A stretch of DNA of 60,000 nt from Takakia lepidozioides. Taxonomy: Eukaryota; Streptophyta; Takakiopsida; Takakiales; Takakiaceae. A program made the translations under genes and the position numbers. Each line of letters starts with the position of its first letter. Position 1 is the first letter of the stretch. Below the pieces are notes generated by a model. It ran no database searches. It was not told the DNA's origin and saw only the letters and a list, made by a program, of their open reading frames with translations. Below, in pieces: positions 56,770-60,000 of this stretch. The stretch lies in contig CM060734.1 of assembly GCA_030704615.1 (NCBI GenBank), forward strand, positions 58,484,042-58,544,041, given 5' to 3'.

Positions 56770-57345
56770 TACACACCTCTAGGTCGGTACCTACTGTACC
56801 AAACACAAGTATGTATTATAAATTAGCTTGCGTATGATCTACGCTCGCGAGTTCTAATTTTGTCTTCCTATTTCACCGAAGATGATCTGGCAATCTAATG
56901 TATGTCTTTGAACAAAGCACACACACAAATCAATTGGTAACTTGAGCTCATGCAGACATCCCTTGATACATCTGCATGAATCTTCCATTCTCCTAAACTC
57001 TCTAGATTGCTGGAAGAACTTACTACAAAATTATCATTTGGACGTGAGCAGATGTCCCTGATCACATTATGACTATGAACCAGTTTCAATTTTGAGACAG
57101 GTTTGGTTTGATGGATGTTTGAATAAAGTAAGTACTCTTCATTGAACTAAGAGGTGAATCAGTCCCGAATCAGTACAAGGTCATTTGATAATCAGCGAAG
57201 AAATGTCGCACTTCGATTGCGCCACCCTCTGTCGCCTGGGCGAGATCAAGTGCTAGAACATACATTAGCCCTGATTGTAGTGTTCTTACTGCGGTTCGTT
57301 TTGTGTTTTTGGTGTGTGGTGGAGCAACATCGAAGATCTTCTAAA
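56770..57345. other. Spacer
   Basis: No gene or repeat recognised. Confidence 0.4.
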
Positions 57346-57347
57346 GG

Positions 57348-58402
57348 TCACCTTATTTTTGTCTCCCAGTTGAGTTCATAGGTACCTTCGATGAGCTCAA
57401 ACTTTCTACTTCTGCGATTATTGTCCGGGCCAGTCCACGGGAAAACTGTGTCTCCCCACGCAGCTGTCATTACATCATAAAGACCGACGTCAGGATCCCA
57501 AAGAGCAGGCTTGAAGGCAATGAATCTGTCTCCACTCACCACCTCATAATCCTGGGAGGAAGACTGCTTGTGTGTTTCTGTTCTTTAGAAACAATCTTTT
57601 GAAAAGATGGTCAGGCATCAGGCCATTCTGCACTGGGCCATAGGAGCCTGTGGGGGGGGGGCCGTCTGGATTGAGGAGAACTTCAACAACCAGAATTTGA
57701 TCGCATTTAGAATTTCTTCCGGATGTGGTGCTGTCAGATATGTCTGACGGCAAGTCTCAAGGTATGCTCAACCTACCGGTGGCTGGATTGTATCTAACTG
57801 AAAGAGACCAGGCTGCAACAATGCTGAGGTCGGTTGCTGCGGAATGCATGGCGTCGATGAGTGGATTAACTCCGGAAGAGGAGCTGGCTGTTCTACAGTT
57901 GCTTCTTTCCTGCTTTGCCAACACCTATGATCTGGAGGTTTGTTTACATTGAAACATGCCTATCCGGTTCTGCTTTGCTTGAACAAGTGGTATCTTCAAC
58001 AGATGTCACTGAGGGGATCAGTACGAGTGATGGCGAACACTTTATCTGCACCGGCTCTCACTACCTTGGGAGGTTCCACAGGCGCTGTGATCTGAGACGC
58101 TCCCAAAAAGAAAAATCGAAGATCAGTCTTTGGCGCCTACTCTTACTTACATTGAAGTATATGACAGCTGGGTTTTTCTGATCTCTAAGGGCATAGGGTC
58201 GCGGACGGATTCTTAGTCCTCCCATGTATACTCCATAGTTGATGACGGCACATCCTGTGCGCCCGCCCATGGCTTTGTATGCATTTCTAGCATACTGGAG
58301 TGTGTCAAAATGGGTCCAATTCCGCTCCTTTGAAGAATACACAGCCAAAACCATCTCATCTATGGGTTGCCTTGGGTTTACTGCTTGAATATGTTCATAC
58401 TG
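57348..58402 (-). pseudogene. Unrecognised spliced gene, 5' end cut off
   Basis: Minus-strand open segments look like consecutive exons: 58402-58155 (MVLAVYSSKERNWTHF ... NPAVIYFN) ending at a GTAAGTAAG donor; 57753-57590 (ILVVEVLLNPDGPPPTGSYG ... DHLFKRLF); and 57560-57348 (YEVVSGDRFIAFKPALWDPD ... YELNWETKIR). Intron edges between the last two are approximate. I do not recognise the family. The 5' side is cut at about 58402 by a PPR fragment, so it is probably non-functional. Confidence 0.45.
57737..57939 (+). other. Plus-strand exon-like open frame
   Basis: Bounded by an acceptor-like GCTGTCAG and a donor-like GAG|GTTTGT, with a well-composed helix-prone translation (LTPEEELAVLQLLLSCF). 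It overlaps the minus-strand gene, so one reading is probably chance. Confidence 0.25.
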
Positions 58403-58636
58403 CAGTAGCACCTTCATCTCTCTTCTCTTTGCTTGTAGTCATATGGGTCTAGTGGATGAAGGCCGTCAGTTGTTTGACTCCATGAGTATTTATGGCCTCA
58501 CACATACGGTGGCGCATTTTGGCTGCATGGTGGATCTTCTTGGCCGTGCAGGGCAGCTGGATGAGGCGAGGGACCTTATTACCCAAATGCCAATGGATCC
58601 AGATGCTACGGTGTGCGTGCCTTGCTCGGTGCCTGC
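58403..58636 (+). pseudogene. Direct partial copy of PPR gene B
   Basis: Near-identical to 53011-53243 ([46 protein letters not shown]) with a one-base deletion near 58615 that breaks the frame. Confidence 0.92.
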
Positions 58637-60000
58637 TGCAATTGTCACCTGTAGGTCGAAATCACTGTCATTTGCTGACATTTCGAGTACATCTAGACTG
58701 GTTCCAATCTCTCTTGGATAGATACCTGCAATGGACAAAGCTCAAACAAGCAATATTCCCTTCGCAATTCTGCTCTGATCCTTCCTCACACGTAAATACT
58801 TCTTTTGAGTCTTCTGGTGCTAACAGGGATAGAGCAGCCAGTTTGCATTAGTAATGGTTTGTCTCAGTGTAGGACCTGCATGACCAGCTTTTGCATCACC
58901 TTACATGGACCTTACATGGCAAGCTCCTGCGGCATTTAACCCATTCATATCAAAGCCACTTAGATTGAATGACTGCCGAATTTGGAACGCGGGCGAATTA
59001 GAATTTAGAACAGCACCAAGTTGCAAAAACTTCTGTTATCAGACTTTTAAAGGGGATCTACTTTACTTCCAAGCTCCACAAAGGCAAGACTCAATATTGT
59101 TGGCCATTGCATAGGGCATTTAAAATTATGTGCAGATAGGGAACACCCAAGCTGAACAAGAAACTCCTGGAAAATGTACTGCAGCCTAAATGGGTAAAGG
59201 CATGCGTTTAAGTTGAGCAGTAGCACACACATTGGTTCCAGCCGTCTGTCCAGGCGTTCTGCACTTGAATTTGCAAACCGTGCCCAAGTATCTCCTTCAT
59301 CACTGTGCATGATTCTGCCTTTGTTGCACTCTGCTTGATTACACTCCTGCTTCCCAGCACTAGAGGGATCTGCACCTTATGCTGTTGCAAGCATTCACTG
59401 CAAATCGGAGAGGCATCTTCCTTCAATCAAATCCCAAAGTCCTTGGTGAAGCACTGAAGCCAACTAGATATTTTCAGAAGGTTTCCCATGACTTCAATAC
59501 TCACATTTGAACTATAATCATCAACACGGTTGTCATTAAGGTCCTGACTATTGCACTTCCGGACACCAGTCATTTCCTTCCAGGTTACAATGCTTCAATA
59601 ACGACAACCACCCTCATATTTGAAAAACACACTTGTCTTCCATCTTGCATGTTGGTGGCGTCACCACTAATCTCCACAAGAGCAAAACCCATCTTGAGAT
59701 GAACTTGGTGCCGGTATGACATGATGCGAATATGTGTCCCAGGGGGCGTATTGATGATCCCAAAAGCAATGGCAAGCTTCTCACTGTGGTAGCCAAGAGA
59801 AATTTCCTTTTGCTCCTCCTCTACATCATGCAATGCAAAACGTTTGTCAGGCACATATCCAGCCTCCTTCATCTGCCCAGACAATCTCTCCAACTTAGCA
59901 TGGATCTCCTTGATTTGTGGATGCAATTTGTCTTCTACAACAAATTCATGCACCTGGTTGTTCACCTCAATCCAACTGCGCCCAGGCTCCTTTCTAACAC
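58630..60000 (-). pseudogene. Inverted partial copy of PPR gene B 3' end and flank
   Basis: Reverse complement of 54925 down to 53404, continuing past the window edge. The DYW part retains [20 protein letters not shown] and [20 protein letters not shown], but deletions remove the CGDCH motif and scramble the end, so it cannot be an editing enzyme. A ~75-bp deletion near 59250 and others are present. Confidence 0.92.

Overview
This is a nuclear window from a land plant. It is gene-poor and full of decayed transposable elements. Two long DYW-class pentatricopeptide (PPR) genes, a MUR3-like GT47 glycosyltransferase, a GNA-type lectin and a cyclic-nucleotide-gated-channel relic all point to a plant. 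PPR genes with repeated near-identical 101-residue modules, together with a DIRS-like tyrosine-recombinase retrotransposon (not a usual component of flowering-plant genomes to my knowledge), suggest a fern, lycophyte or bryophyte. I cannot name the species.

Layout. 1-2.6 kb: 3' half of a Ty3/gypsy element whose integrase ends in a PHD finger. 3.3-8.6 kb: composite repeat R1, copy A; copy B lies at 23.3-25.9 kb. Comparing the copies reveals two TA-flanked inverted-repeat transposons, one in each. 8.9-13.56 kb: a minus-strand, 5'-truncated LINE split by a 1,054-bp insertion with a 7-bp target duplication. 13.79-14.26 kb: nine palindromes spaced about 51 bp apart, directly before a TATA box and a broken protein-kinase-like gene (14.57-16.07 kb). 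16.2-20.23 kb: satellite-like tandem repeats running straight into a 5'-truncated CNGC pseudogene. 21.6-22.2 kb: LINE endonuclease relic. 22.3-22.8 kb: intact secreted lectin gene. 25.9-27.9 kb: AT-rich segment bounded by a 15-bp inverted repeat and containing more GCGAC palindromes. 28.1-36.4 kb: a Ty1/copia element interrupted first by an insertion carrying LINE endonuclease and a 300-bp hairpin, and further on by a DIRS-like element with an internal inversion.

37.3-38.9 kb: GT47 gene. 41-42.2 kb: BTB/POZ relic. 44.5-53.8 kb: two intact DYW-PPR genes, head to head, around an imperfect palindrome that repeats their 5' leader exons. 56 kb: histidine-rich protein gene. 57.4-58.4 kb: unrecognised spliced minus-strand gene cut by a rearranged copy of PPR gene B. 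58.4-60 kb: a direct PPR fragment joined to an inverted copy of gene B's 3' end and flank.

Likely functional genes: both PPR genes (organelle C-to-U RNA editing), the GT47 gene (Golgi cell-wall glycosylation), the lectin and perhaps the histidine-rich gene. The rest is mostly a layered record of insertions, inversions and duplications.
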